The notes: generated from the letters alone by a model not told the origin. A stretch of 64,000 nt of DNA from Clostridia bacterium (GCA_017502525.1 JAFVUV010000009.1:1-64000); one strand, 5' to 3'; shown: positions 16,921 to 26,240, counted from the first letter of the stretch. Numbers and translations are program-made.

Positions 16921-17266
16921 ATGTAGGGACTTGCACCCTAGTCTTGAACGCTTTGTAAAAACCTTCTACATACTTATCCGACGGTTAGTTTTAGTGAATA
17001 TCTTGGTCGTCGGCGACCATTGATATCCCTTTGATTTCAAAAATCCATTACCACAGCGAAATCAAACTGCAATAACAGTTCCCCGTCTAATTGACGCTCT
17101 ATCCCTTTCCAACGGGCGAGAAAAGGTAGAACGTTCGCCTAAATTAAGCAGCGAATGCTAATTCGTTATTGTTAGCATTTAAATTTAATTTCCGTTTTTA
17201 CGAAGTCGAGCCTTCGGTATGCTTACGTCCTTACGCGGAACGCCCAATCGAATCTATGACACCCCC
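16913..17266 (-). ncRNA. ssrA: transfer-messenger RNA
   Basis: Rescues stalled ribosomes with SmpB. The 5' end GGGGGTG pairs with the 3' CATCTCC across seven pairs, with a G3-U70 pair (the alanine identity element) before the encoded ACCA. AGATTCGATTGG marks the D-like region. The reading frame GCT AAC AAT AAC GAA TTA GCA TTC GCT GCT TAA gives the tag ANNNELAFAA, ending in the ClpXP-type AA degron. It is 354 bases. The T-loop reads TGCAAGT, with G where U55 is nearly universal. The gene lies downstream of rnr-smpB but separated from them by metY-metA; 5 bases upstream is an 8-bp hairpin. Confidence 0.95.
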
Positions 17267-17270
17267 GTAT

Positions 17271-17293
17271 AAGCAATCCTGTTTAGATTGCTT
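17271..17293 (-). promoter_or_regulatory. hairpin just upstream of ssrA
   Basis: AAGCAATC (17271-17278) pairs perfectly with GATTGCTT (17286-17293) around a 7-base loop, ending 4 bases before the mature 5' end of tmRNA. No good -10/-35 pair is visible at the spacing needed for a start at 17266. The hairpin may therefore guide processing out of a metA read-through transcript. That is inference. Confidence 0.4.
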
Positions 17294-17321
17294 GTTATTT
17301 AAATTTAATATAATACTTAAA

Positions 17322-18233
17322 TTAAATTTCGTCTATTTCGTACGGCGTTAGTTGATATACGTAGTGGTTAAGCCAATTCATATAAATAAGATTTGCCGTA
17401 GAAACCCAACACATTTTAATTTCGCCCTTATTGCCGTTGACGTAATAATTTTCAGGCGGTTCAATATTAAGTCCTTTATCAAGGTCACGCAAATATTCTT
17501 TTTCAAGCGTATCTCTATCGTACTCAGCGTGTCCCGTTATAAAAATAAATTTATTATCTTTAGAACGGATTATCGTAGCGCCCGCTTGCTTTGAAGACGC
17601 TAAAATTACAAGGTCTTTACAAGCCTTGATATCTTCTTCGTAAACGGTGGTATGACGTGAGTGTGGCATAAAGAATCTATCGTCAGTTCCCTTTAATAAT
17701 CTATCGTACTTAACCAGTTTTTTATGCTTATAAACACCAAAAAGTTTTTTAGGAAGAATATGCTTTTCAATGCCATAGTAATAATGAAGTGCCGCTTGCG
17801 CCCCCCAACAAATAAACAACGTGCTAGTTACGTGCGTTTTAGCAAACTCTAATATGTCTTCTAATTCTTTCCAATACTTAACTTCAGAAAACTCAATTTC
17901 TTCTACGGGTGCGCCCGTGATAATCATACCGTCAAACTTGCGATTTTTCACCTCGGAAAAAGATTTATAAAACCTTTCCAAGTGTTCAACGGGCGTGTTT
18001 TTCCCAACGTACGTTTCGGTTGAAACAAGCGTGATATTTACTTGCAAGGGTGAATTAGAAAGTAAGCGCATTAATTGTGTTTCAGTAACTACTTTAGTCG
18101 GCATAAGATTCACTATTGCAATCTCAAGCGGTCTAATATCTTGTTGCATAGCGCGTTTGTCGTTCATCACGAATATATTTTCCGATTGCAAAACTTTTGC
18201 AGCCGGTATATCTTTTGGCACGATAATGGGCAT
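17322..18233 (-). CDS. metA: homoserine O-acetyltransferase (MetA/HTS family, Glu111 type)
   Basis: Activates homoserine for methionine synthesis. 303 residues; the nucleophile is Cys142 in FICWGAQAAL, with the catalytic histidine in GHAEYD near 235. Residue 111 is glutamate (ITGAPVEE). In the MetA family Glu111 selects acetyl-CoA and Gly111 selects succinyl-CoA, so despite the usual succinyltransferase label this should be an acetyltransferase. That fits metY 19 bases upstream, which uses O-acetylhomoserine. Confidence 0.93.
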   Translation of the reverse strand: MPIIVPKDIPAAKVLQSENIFVMNDKRAMQQDIRPLEIAIVNLMPTKVVTETQLMRLLSNSPLQVNITLVSTETYVGKNTPVEHLERFYKSFSEVKNRKFDGMIITGAPVEEIEFSEVKYWKELEDILEFAKTHVTSTLFICWGAQAALHYYYGIEKHILPKKLFGVYKHKKLVKYDRLLKGTDDRFFMPHSRHTTVYEEDIKACKDLVILASSKQAGATIIRSKDNKFIFITGHAEYDRDTLEKEYLRDLDKGLNIEPPENYYVNGNKGEIKMCWVSTANLIYMNWLNHYVYQLTPYEIDEI

Positions 18234-18252
18234 AACACCCTCCTAATAAAAT

Positions 18253-19539
18253 TTAAATTTGTTCTAAAGCTTGTGCGATATCTTCAATTAAATCTTCTGC
18301 GTTTTCAATACCGCAAGAATATCTAATAAGTGTCGGTGGAATTCCTGCTGCCTCAAGTTGAGCATCAGTCATTTGACGGTGCGTTGCATTAGCAGGGTGC
18401 AAACAGCAAGTTCTTGCGTCTGCAACGTGCGTTTCGATAGCAGCAACCTTTAAGTTCTTCATAAATTTTTCAGCCTCTTTTCTGCCACCTTTAACAGAGA
18501 AACTTAAAACACCACACGAACCGTTGGGCAAATATTTTTTACCGAGTTCATAATATTTATCTTCGGGAAGTCCACAATATCTAACCCACTCAATCTTATC
18601 GCTTTTACTTAAAAATTCAGCAACTTTTTGAGCGTTTTCACAGTGGCGTTTCATTCTAACGTGTAAACTTTCAATACCTAAGTTGATATAGAACGCGTTT
18701 TGTGGAGATTGAATAGAGCCAAAATCTCTCATCAATTGCGCGGTTGCTTTAGTGATAAACGCGCCTTCTTTGCCGAACTTATCCGCATAAACTATTCCGT
18801 GATAACTATCATCAGGAGTGGTTAGTCCAGGGAATTTATCAGCGTGCGCTTTCCAATCAAATCTACCAGCATCAATAATTGCACCGCCAACCGAAACACC
18901 GTGTCCGTCAAGATACTTGGTTGTCGAGTGTGTAACGATATCCGCACCCCACTCTATTGGACGACAATTAACGGGAGTTGCGAAAGTGTTGTCAATAATA
19001 AACGGAACGCCGTGCTCGTGAGCAACTTTTGCAAAAAGTTCAATATCTAAAACAGAACAAGCGGGGTTAGCGATAGTTTCACCGAAAACCGCTTTAGTGT
19101 TTGGTCTAAACGCAGCGTGAATTTCTTCTTCGGTAGAATCGGGCGAAATAAACGTAAAATCAATGCCCATCTTTTTCATAGTAACTTGGAAAAGGTTAAA
19201 CGTTCCGCCGTAGATTGCCGAGCTTGAAATAACGTGGTCGCCACAGTTCGCAATATTAAAGATAGAATAGAAGTTAGCCGCTTGACCAGAAGAAGTTAGC
19301 ATTGCGGCAGTACCGCCTTCTAATTCACACAATTTTTTAGCAACCATATCGTTGGTTGGGTTTTGAAGTCTCGTATAGAAATAACCACTTGCTTCAAGGT
19401 CGAAAAGTTTGCCCATATCTTCGCTAGTATCGTACTTAAAAGTCGTGCTTTGAATAATGGGGATTTGTCTAGGTTCGCCATTTCCAGGTGTGTATCCACC
19501 TTGAACGCAAACTGTTTCTATTCTCTTTTTGTTTACCAT
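18253..19539 (-). CDS. metY: O-acetylhomoserine aminocarboxypropyltransferase (sulfhydrylase)
   Basis: PLP enzyme that converts O-acetylhomoserine plus sulfide to homocysteine. 428 residues in the Cys/Met-metabolism family: TLTSSGQAANFYS-type PLP loop (here MLTSSGQAA), IDNTFATPVNCRP, and the PLP lysine in THSTTKYLDGHG near residue 208. The long family form ends IRYSCGIENAEDLIEDI. AAGGAG precedes the ATG. It lies 26 bases after smpB and 19 before metA. No SAM riboswitch fits in the gap, so control must come from the upstream operon or be absent. Confidence 0.94.
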   Translation of the reverse strand: MVNKKRIETVCVQGGYTPGNGEPRQIPIIQSTTFKYDTSEDMGKLFDLEASGYFYTRLQNPTNDMVAKKLCELEGGTAAMLTSSGQAANFYSIFNIANCGDHVISSSAIYGGTFNLFQVTMKKMGIDFTFISPDSTEEEIHAAFRPNTKAVFGETIANPACSVLDIELFAKVAHEHGVPFIIDNTFATPVNCRPIEWGADIVTHSTTKYLDGHGVSVGGAIIDAGRFDWKAHADKFPGLTTPDDSYHGIVYADKFGKEGAFITKATAQLMRDFGSIQSPQNAFYINLGIESLHVRMKRHCENAQKVAEFLSKSDKIEWVRYCGLPEDKYYELGKKYLPNGSCGVLSFSVKGGRKEAEKFMKNLKVAAIETHVADARTCCLHPANATHRQMTDAQLEAAGIPPTLIRYSCGIENAEDLIEDIAQALEQI

Positions 19540-19565
19540 AATATTCTCTCCTTATAAATTGGGAT

Positions 19566-20021
19566 TTATCTGTAATTTTTTATTTCACGCTCTTTTTCAC
19601 GTTTGATATCTTTTTCCATGATAGAGCGTTTTTTATCGTAAGTATGTTTGCCTTGACATAAACCTAATTCCATTTTAATAAGCGACTGCTTAAAATACAG
19701 TCTTAGCGGAACTAACGTCAAGCCTTTTTGGGCAACTTTTGCGCCGAGTTTAATTATCTCGTCTCTATGTAAAAGAAGTTTTCTATCGCGACGCGAGTCC
19801 TTCGTGTTGAACGCGCCCGATTTGTCGTAAAGTGCGATATGCATATTTTTAATAAACAGTTCACCGTCGTGTATAACGCAAAAACTGTCTTTTAAGTTGA
19901 CGTTGCCAAGCCTAAGCGACTTCACTTCGCCCCCTTCTAAAACGATACCAGCCTCTTTTTTTTCGAGTATAAAATATTCGTGACCTGCTGCTCTATTCGA
20001 GCATATAGTTTTTTCTTCCAT
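19566..20021 (-). CDS. smpB: SsrA-binding protein SmpB
   Basis: Binds the tRNA-like domain of tmRNA and places it in the ribosomal A site. 151 residues: EGGEVKSLRLGNVNLKDSF and the C-terminal GKHTYDKKRSIMEKDIKRE tail that reaches the mRNA channel. The ATG at 20021 with AGGTG 4 bases upstream is chosen over an in-frame TTG 45 bases earlier that has no ribosome site and would add an atypical extension. It follows rnr by about 60 bases, in the conserved secG-rnr-smpB order. Confidence 0.96.
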   Translation of the reverse strand: MEEKTICSNRAAGHEYFILEKKEAGIVLEGGEVKSLRLGNVNLKDSFCVIHDGELFIKNMHIALYDKSGAFNTKDSRRDRKLLLHRDEIIKLGAKVAQKGLTLVPLRLYFKQSLIKMELGLCQGKHTYDKKRSIMEKDIKREKEREIKNYR

Positions 20022-20080
20022 TTCACACCTAAAGAATATTTTACTATATTTTTCTAACTTTTGCAAGATAATTTTGTATT

Positions 20081-21982
20081 TTATACAAAAACAAATTCTG
20101 CACGGCGGTCTCCGTAGTTAACGCCTGCAACTTTTATCCTAACGCCTTGACCTAATTTATACGATTTTTTACCGTCTGAAAGCGTAAAGGTTTTTTCGTC
20201 GTAAGTAAAGCGCTTGCCTTTTATCGTTTCAATTTTAACCAAGCCTTCAATACCACTTTCAAGTTCCACGAACACGCCGAACCCCGTAACCCCACTAACT
20301 ATGCCGTTAAACTCTTCACCGATAAAATCGCTAATATACAAAAGTTTATAGTAGTCGTCGACCGTGCGTTCTGCTTCAGACGCGTTCTTCTCCCTTTCGG
20401 AAGACTGTTTAGACGCGTCGAACACGAACTCACCGTAAATACGCTCTAGTTCGCCTTTACCCGATAAAAAATCTTTAATAATTCTATGAATAACCAGGTC
20501 AGGATAGCGACGGATAGGCGAAGTAAAATGACAATAATGCTCTTTAGAAAGACCAAAGTGTCCCACGTTAACAGGCGAGTATTTCGCCTTTTGCATTGAG
20601 CGAAGCATCACCCTATTAATTAGCGTGTATTGCGGGGTGTCTTCTGCCTTTTTCAACACCGTTTGAAAGTCTTTTGAGAATACTCCGTCGCGTTTTCTTT
20701 TGGCGTTTATTCCAAGTCCTTTTAAGAAATCGTAAAACACGCGCAATTTTTCTTCAGACGGGCTTTCATGCACTCTATAAATAAAGGGTTGCTCAAGATA
20801 AAACATATACTCGGCAACGGTTACGTTTGCCAAAATCATAAACTCTTCAATAATTCTATGCGCCTTGTCGCGCGGAGCAGGCTCAACCGAGATATTGCCT
20901 TTTTTATCGACGTAAATAGCACTCTCTTTAACGTCAAGGTCAATACTTCCTTCTTCGTCCCGCCTTTTAATGAGTATATCTGCAAGTTCATTCATTAAAG
21001 TTATGCTAGGCACTATATTTTTATGTTTCTTTATAGTAGCCTTATCGCCGTCTATAATCTTTTGAACTTGATTATAGGTCATACGTGCGCTACTGTTTAT
21101 GACTGAAGGTGCAATTTTATAATCACACACCTTTCCGTTTTTATCCACCGTCATCACGCAAGAAAGAGTCAGCCTATCAACGCCCGCCCTTAACGAACAT
21201 AAATCGTTACATAATTTTTCGGGTAGCATAGGTATAACTTGCTCAGGAAAATACACGCTCGTGGCACGCTCATATGCTTCTTTATCAATCGCTCCGCCAC
21301 CGACAACGTAATGACTTACGTCGGCGATATGCACGCCTAAAAGGTATTTACCACCCCTTAATTTCTTTATAGAAACAGCATCATCAAAATCTTTTGCATC
21401 TTCTCCGTCAATGGTAAACGTTATAAGTTTTCTAAAATCTTCACGCCCTTTATAATCTTTAGCAGTTAAATCGCCGTCAAATTTATTTACTTCATCAATA
21501 ACCGTCTTATTAAAGCGTTCGGGCAATTTATACGTGTACAAAATAGATTTTAGTTCGGCTTTTTTATCAAACTGCCTGCCTAAAATTTTTGTTATTATAC
21601 CTTCTGGATTCATCTTTTTGGGATAATACAAAATTTTGCAAACTACTTTATCGCCTGATTTTGCCCTTCCCCCTTTCCCGAACGGAATAAAAATATCGTT
21701 ATAATATTTTCTATCGTCGGGGCTAACAAATCCACCGCTTTTACAAGTAAAATAAGTACCTACTAATTCAGTAATACCACGTTCTAATATCTTTAACACG
21801 CGCGCGGTCGTGCGAGCGCCACTACCAAAAGTAGTTTCGCAAAGCACCGTATCGCCGTGCATCGCGCCTTTTAAGTCAGAGTGCGGAATAAAATAGTCTT
21901 CCCCACCGTCCGTTGGTATTAAAAACGCATAACCGCGTTCGTTTCCTTGAAGTCTACCTTCTATAATATCTCTTCTTGCCAT
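20081..21982 (-). CDS. rnr: ribonuclease R
   Basis: Processive 3'-5' exoribonuclease that degrades structured RNA and the non-stop mRNAs freed by tmRNA. Cold-shock domains fill about residues 1-160, the RNB domain has GEDAKDFDDAVS near 215, and an S1 domain (FNGIVSGVTGFGVFVELE) is at the C-terminus. At 633 residues it is shorter than the usual 700-800; it lacks the N-terminal helix-turn-helix region and the basic C-terminal tail. AAGG lies 4 bases before the ATG. A terminator separates it from secG, so it has its own promoter in 21983-22080, which I could not fix. Confidence 0.94.
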   Translation of the reverse strand: MARRDIIEGRLQGNERGYAFLIPTDGGEDYFIPHSDLKGAMHGDTVLCETTFGSGARTTARVLKILERGITELVGTYFTCKSGGFVSPDDRKYYNDIFIPFGKGGRAKSGDKVVCKILYYPKKMNPEGIITKILGRQFDKKAELKSILYTYKLPERFNKTVIDEVNKFDGDLTAKDYKGREDFRKLITFTIDGEDAKDFDDAVSIKKLRGGKYLLGVHIADVSHYVVGGGAIDKEAYERATSVYFPEQVIPMLPEKLCNDLCSLRAGVDRLTLSCVMTVDKNGKVCDYKIAPSVINSSARMTYNQVQKIIDGDKATIKKHKNIVPSITLMNELADILIKRRDEEGSIDLDVKESAIYVDKKGNISVEPAPRDKAHRIIEEFMILANVTVAEYMFYLEQPFIYRVHESPSEEKLRVFYDFLKGLGINAKRKRDGVFSKDFQTVLKKAEDTPQYTLINRVMLRSMQKAKYSPVNVGHFGLSKEHYCHFTSPIRRYPDLVIHRIIKDFLSGKGELERIYGEFVFDASKQSSEREKNASEAERTVDDYYKLLYISDFIGEEFNGIVSGVTGFGVFVELESGIEGLVKIETIKGKRFTYDEKTFTLSDGKKSYKLGQGVRIKVAGVNYGDRRAEFVFV

Positions 21983-22080
21983 ATTACCTTAAATATAATA
22001 CAAATTACAAACTTGATACGCTAAAACGTTTTGACTAGCAACTCAAAATCAATAAACTAAAAAATTAACGCTAGCGCAAA

Positions 22081-22113
22081 ATAAAAACGGCGGTCCTTAT
22101 CGGACCGCCGAAA
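22081..22113 (-). terminator. terminator of secG
   Basis: Perfect 9-bp GC-rich stem (22088-22096 with 22102-22110), loop of 5, then UUUUUAUUUU on the minus strand. Confidence 0.9.
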
Positions 22114-22129
22114 ACTTACTTTGTTAAGA

Positions 22130-22426
22130 TTAGAAATTAAGCGCAACGATTGCAAAAACGATACATAAAACTGCAAAAACGATACTACTAATAACAGTAA
22201 GTTTTCTCATTTTATGTTCAAAAGTTTTACTTTTATTCTTACCTAAAAAAGTTTCGGTTTGTCCGCCAAGCGCACCAATACCCGATGAGTTACCAGGTTG
22301 AAACATTACTACTGCAATAACGAATAATGCACAAACTGCCATAACCACAAGCATTATGGGTTTTGCAATACTCCAAACGTTCCAAGCAGCGCTACCAGCT
22401 GCCATAAGCATATTCATAAATTTCAT
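22130..22426 (-). CDS. secG: protein translocase subunit SecG
   Basis: Small subunit of the SecYEG channel. 98 residues with two transmembrane helices (about 24-42 and 75-97) separated by the conserved loop with PGNSSGIGALGGQTETFLGKN-type residues (FQPGNSSGIGAL, QTETFLGK). AAGGAG precedes the ATG, and the promoter is at 22472-22500. It opens the secG-rnr-smpB cluster. Confidence 0.94.
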   Translation of the reverse strand: MKFMNMLMAAGSAAWNVWSIAKPIMLVVMAVCALFVIAVVMFQPGNSSGIGALGGQTETFLGKNKSKTFEHKMRKLTVISSIVFAVLCIVFAIVALNF

Positions 22427-22471
22427 ATTATTATCTCCTTAAAACGCATCAATAATACGTTCACGCCGATT

Positions 22472-22500
22472 ATTATAACATACGCGAACGATTTTTACAA
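22472..22500 (-). promoter_or_regulatory. promoter of secG
   Basis: Minus strand TTGTAA (22495-22500), 17-bp spacer, TATAAT (22472-22477), 46 bases before the secG start. Confidence 0.78.
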
Positions 22501-22527
22501 CTATTTTTAAATAATAAAACGCGTATT

Positions 22528-24069
22528 TTAGTCAATTAACAAAGATTTACCGCTCATTTCAGCAGGAACGGGCACTTCCATCATATCTAAAAGCGTGGGC
22601 GCAACGTCTGCCAAAATTCCACCTGCACGGAGTTTTCTATTCTTGAATTGTTCACCAACGACGATAAACGGAACGATATTAGTTGTGTGCGCAGTAAACG
22701 GAGAACCGTCTTCTGCAACCATCTTATCAGCGTTGCCGTGGTCCGCAGTAATGATAGCACAACCACCCATTGATAAAATTTTATCAACAACTTTGCCCAC
22801 GCATTTATCAACCGTTTTAACAGCCTTAACAGCCGCGTCAAACATACCGGTGTGTCCAACCATATCGCAGTTTGCATAGTTCAAAATAACTACGTCGTAT
22901 TCGTTAGAATCAAGTTTTGCAATAACTCTTTCGGTAACTTCTTCAGCACTCATTTCCGGTTGCATATCGTAGGTTGCAACCTTAGGTGACGGAATAAGTT
23001 CTCTATCTTCGTTAGCGTTTGGTTTTTCTACGCCACCGTTAAAGAAGAAGGTTACGTGTGCGTATTTTTCAGTTTCTGCAATACGGAGTTGCTTTAAGCC
23101 GAGCGACGCGATATATTCGCCCAACGTGTTAGTTAAAACTTGCGGTTTGAAAGCAATTTTTACGTTCGTAAAACTTGCGTCGTATCTAGTAAAGCAAACG
23201 TACGTGGGGTCGATAAACCCACTTTTTCTTTCAAATCCGTCAAATTCTTTTTCACTCATAGCACGCGTGATTTGGCGAGCGCGGTCGGGGCGGAAGTTGA
23301 AGAAAATTATACTATCGCCCTTTTCGATTAACCCAACGGGCTTGCCGTCTTTAACAATGTGTGCAGGAATAACGAATTCATCGGTAACGCCGTTTTCATA
23401 CGATGCGCGAACGTAACTTTCAGCATCTTCGGTAACTTCACCGTTAGCAAGCGTCATCATATCGTAAGCCTTTTCAACTCTTTCCCAACGGTTATCTCTA
23501 TCCATAACGTAATATCTACCGCCGACAGATGCAATCGTACCGAAAGAAAGTTCGTTCATCTTTTCTTTCAAACCTTTTATAAAATCCGCACCGCTCGTTG
23601 GAGAAACGTCTCTACCGTCAAGGAAACAATGAACGTAAACGTCTTCTAATCCTTCTTTTTTTGCGAGTTCAATTAACGCGTAAAGGTGGGTTACGTGTGA
23701 GTGAACGCCACCGTCTGACAATAAACCGTATAAATGAAGTTTTTTGCCGTTCTTTTTTGCATTATTTATAGCGCATAAAAATTCTTCGTTATTATAAAAG
23801 TCGCCGTCTTTAATAGATTTGGTGATGCGGGTAAGTTCTTGATAAACGATTCTACCTGCACCCATATTCAAGTGTCCAACTTCGCTATTTCCCATTTGTC
23901 CTTCGGGAAGTCCTACGTCCATACCACTTGCACCGATTGCAGTAGTGGGATATTCGTTCATAAGGCGGTTAACTTCAACGCTGTTAGCGCAAGCGATAGC
24001 ATTGCCGTCACATTGACAGCCCAAGCCGTAACCGTCCATAATAATTATACAATTAGGTCTTGATTTCAT
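22528..24069 (-). CDS. gpmI: 2,3-bisphosphoglycerate-independent phosphoglycerate mutase
   Basis: Interconverts 3- and 2-phosphoglycerate using two Mn2+. 513 residues: metal site IIMDGYGLG near the N-terminus, the phosphorylated serine in GQMGNSEVGHLNMGAG (about 55-70), and ITADHGNADKM at the C-terminal metal site. The start at 24069 with AGGA 8 bases upstream gives the family length; an upstream in-frame ATG would add 15 unrelated residues. It is preceded by tpiA and pgk, but a terminator-like hairpin lies in the gap. Confidence 0.96.
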   Translation of the reverse strand: MKSRPNCIIIMDGYGLGCQCDGNAIACANSVEVNRLMNEYPTTAIGASGMDVGLPEGQMGNSEVGHLNMGAGRIVYQELTRITKSIKDGDFYNNEEFLCAINNAKKNGKKLHLYGLLSDGGVHSHVTHLYALIELAKKEGLEDVYVHCFLDGRDVSPTSGADFIKGLKEKMNELSFGTIASVGGRYYVMDRDNRWERVEKAYDMMTLANGEVTEDAESYVRASYENGVTDEFVIPAHIVKDGKPVGLIEKGDSIIFFNFRPDRARQITRAMSEKEFDGFERKSGFIDPTYVCFTRYDASFTNVKIAFKPQVLTNTLGEYIASLGLKQLRIAETEKYAHVTFFFNGGVEKPNANEDRELIPSPKVATYDMQPEMSAEEVTERVIAKLDSNEYDVVILNYANCDMVGHTGMFDAAVKAVKTVDKCVGKVVDKILSMGGCAIITADHGNADKMVAEDGSPFTAHTTNIVPFIVVGEQFKNRKLRAGGILADVAPTLLDMMEVPVPAEMSGKSLLID

Positions 24070-24096
24070 AATTAATTTCCTTATAAGATTTATCGT

Positions 24097-24125
24097 GCAA
24101 AAAGGCACAAACAAATTGTGCCTTT
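24097..24125 (-). terminator. hairpin between tpiA and gpmI
   Basis: 10-bp stem (24101-24110 with 24116-24125), loop of 5, followed by UUUUUGC on the minus strand. It probably acts as a partial terminator inside the glycolytic operon. Confidence 0.7.
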
Positions 24126-24141
24126 CTTCTTAACGTTATTT

Positions 24142-24888
24142 TTAGCCTTTGTAGTTTACGATACCAGCAAAGTCTTCTGCCTTAAGAGCAGCGCCACCGA
24201 TAAGACCACCGTCAATATTACGCATAGCCATAAGTTCTTTAGCGTTGCCGGGTTTCATACTACCGCCGTATTGAATACGGAGATTTTTAGCAACTTCTGC
24301 ACCGAAAGTCTTTTTGATAAGGCTTCTAATGTAACCGATAGTTTTGTTAGCGTCTTCAGCCGTTGCAGTTTTGCCCGTGCCGATAGCCCAAACGGGTTCG
24401 TAAGCAATTACGATATTAGTAAAATCAGTAATTCCGTCAAAGCCTTCAAGAATTTGCTTTTTCAAAACTTTCTTAGTTTTGTTCTTTTCTCTTTCTTCTA
24501 AAGTTTCACCTACGCAAACGATGGGTTTTAAGTCGTTTTTAAGCGCTTGAACTAAACGCATATTAACGGTTTTGTCAGTTTCGCCAAAGTATTGACGACG
24601 TTCACTGTGTCCAATAATAACGTATTCAACACCGATTTCTTTAAGCATTGCCGCAGAAATTTCACCGGTGAACGCACCGCTATCTGCCCAAGCAACGTTT
24701 TCTGCACCGAGTTTAATTTTGCTACCAGCAATCGCGTTCTTTGCAATCCAAAGGTCGGTGTAAGGTACGCAAATTACAACTTCGGGTTTAGATTTAGCAA
24801 CTAAAGGCTTAAGTTCGTTGATAAGTTTTTCTGCTTCAGCAGCAGTCTTGTTCATTTTCCAGTTACCAGCAATAATGGGTTTTCTCAT
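24142..24888 (-). CDS. tpiA: triosephosphate isomerase
   Basis: TIM-barrel enzyme interconverting dihydroxyacetone phosphate and glyceraldehyde 3-phosphate. 248 residues: GNWKMNK (catalytic Lys), IIGHSERRQYFGE (catalytic His), AYEPVWAIGTGK (catalytic Glu) and the phosphate-binding YGGSM and GLIGGAALK. AAGGAG lies before the ATG. It follows pgk by 41 bases. Confidence 0.97.
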   Translation of the reverse strand: MRKPIIAGNWKMNKTAAEAEKLINELKPLVAKSKPEVVICVPYTDLWIAKNAIAGSKIKLGAENVAWADSGAFTGEISAAMLKEIGVEYVIIGHSERRQYFGETDKTVNMRLVQALKNDLKPIVCVGETLEEREKNKTKKVLKKQILEGFDGITDFTNIVIAYEPVWAIGTGKTATAEDANKTIGYIRSLIKKTFGAEVAKNLRIQYGGSMKPGNAKELMAMRNIDGGLIGGAALKAEDFAGIVNYKG

Positions 24889-24929
24889 AGTAAACTCCTT
24901 ATATAATTATGATTTTTCGACTAGTTAAA

Positions 24930-26240
24930 TTATTTGTTGTTTAAGCATTCGATACCGGGGAGTTTCTTTCCTTCGAAAAGTTCAAGAGACGCACCGCCAC
25001 CGGTTGAAATGTGGCTCATTTTATCAGCAAAGCCAAGTTGAGTTACAGCTGCAGCAGAGTCACCACCACCGATAATGGTCGTTGCTGAAGTTTCTGCAAG
25101 TGCCTTAGCAACTGCAATAGTACCTTTTGCAAAAATGGGGTTTTCAAATACGCCCATAGGTCCGTTCCAAATAACAGTCTTTGCGCTCTTAACTTCGTTA
25201 GCGTAAAGTTCTGCAGTCTTTGAACCGATATCAAGACCCATAAGGTCAGCAGAGAAGTTTTTAATATCGAATTCTTTAGTATCAACTACAGCGTCGATTG
25301 GGTTGGGGAATTCTTTAGTTGCAACCACGTCGATAGGAAGAAGAAGTTTCTTGCCAAGTTCTTCAGCTTTTTGCATCATATCCTTGCAGTAGCCGATTTG
25401 TTCGTCGTCAACGAGAGAAGTGCCAACTTCGTAACCCTTTGCCTTTAAGAAGGTGTAAGCCATACCGCCACCGATAATGAGCGTATCGCATTTTTCTAAA
25501 AGGTTAGAAATAACTTTAAGTTTATCAGCAACCTTTGCACCGCCTAAGATTGCAACGAAAGGATGAACGGGGTTTTCAAGCGCGTCTGCCATAACTGAAA
25601 GTTCTTTTTCAATAAGGAAACCGCAAACAGCCGTATCAACGAAACCGTATTCAGCAATAGCAGCGGTGGTTGCGTGTGAACGGTGAGCAGTACCGAACGC
25701 GTCGTTAACGTAAATATCGCAGTATGAAGCAAGTTTTTTGCAAAGTGCTTCATCTCTCTTTTCTTCGCCTTGTTCAAAACGGGTATTTTCAAGAAGAACT
25801 ACTTCGCCGTTTTTAATATTAGCAACCGCTGCATCAGCAGATGCACCAACAACGTCTTCAGCGAAAACAACTTTTTGACCGAGCTTTTCAGAAAGTTTTT
25901 CAGCAACAGGACGAAGCGTGAATTTTTCTTTATCTTTAATTGCTTTTTTGAGGAATTCAGCCTTAGCCGCTGCTTGTTCTTCAACAGGAAGAGCTTCAAC
26001 AGCTTTCTTTTCTTTTTTAGTTAAAGAAAAACCTTCGGTGAAAATGTTGTGGGGTTTGCCCATGTGTGAACATAAAATAACTTTAGCGCCGTTATCAACT
26101 AAATATTTAATAGTGGGAAGTGCGCCGTTAATACGGGTTTCATCGGTAATTTTACCGTCTTTCATAGGAACGTTAAAGTCCACTCTTACAAGACATCTTT
26201 TACCAGTAACAACTACGTCTTTGATAGATTTTTTATTCAT
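24930..26240 (-). CDS. pgk: phosphoglycerate kinase with internal insertion
   Basis: Makes ATP from 1,3-bisphosphoglycerate. 436 residues: [19 protein letters not shown] at the N-terminus, [22 protein letters not shown], and the nucleotide loop [10 protein letters not shown] near the C-terminus. Compared with the usual 390-400 residues, a charged helical insertion of about 35-40 residues follows SHMGKPHN (about 66-105; [15 protein letters not shown] region) before the conserved [17 protein letters not shown] precedes the ATG. Its promoter overlaps the terminator of the preceding gene. Confidence 0.96.
   Translation of the reverse strand: MNKKSIKDVVVTGKRCLVRVDFNVPMKDGKITDETRINGALPTIKYLVDNGAKVILCSHMGKPHNIFTEGFSLTKKEKKAVEALPVEEQAAAKAEFLKKAIKDKEKFTLRPVAEKLSEKLGQKVVFAEDVVGASADAAVANIKNGEVVLLENTRFEQGEEKRDEALCKKLASYCDIYVNDAFGTAHRSHATTAAIAEYGFVDTAVCGFLIEKELSVMADALENPVHPFVAILGGAKVADKLKVISNLLEKCDTLIIGGGMAYTFLKAKGYEVGTSLVDDEQIGYCKDMMQKAEELGKKLLLPIDVVATKEFPNPIDAVVDTKEFDIKNFSADLMGLDIGSKTAELYANEVKSAKTVIWNGPMGVFENPIFAKGTIAVAKALAETSATTIIGGGDSAAAVTQLGFADKMSHISTGGGASLELFEGKKLPGIECLNNK

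Noticed and set aside
16407..17023. Short open frames across the tmRNA repeat region on both strands
   Set aside because: They run through tmRNA, terminators and repeats, lack ribosome sites and have no family resemblance.
19540..19565. SAM riboswitch before metY
   Set aside because: Only 26 bases separate smpB and metY, enough for a ribosome site alone.
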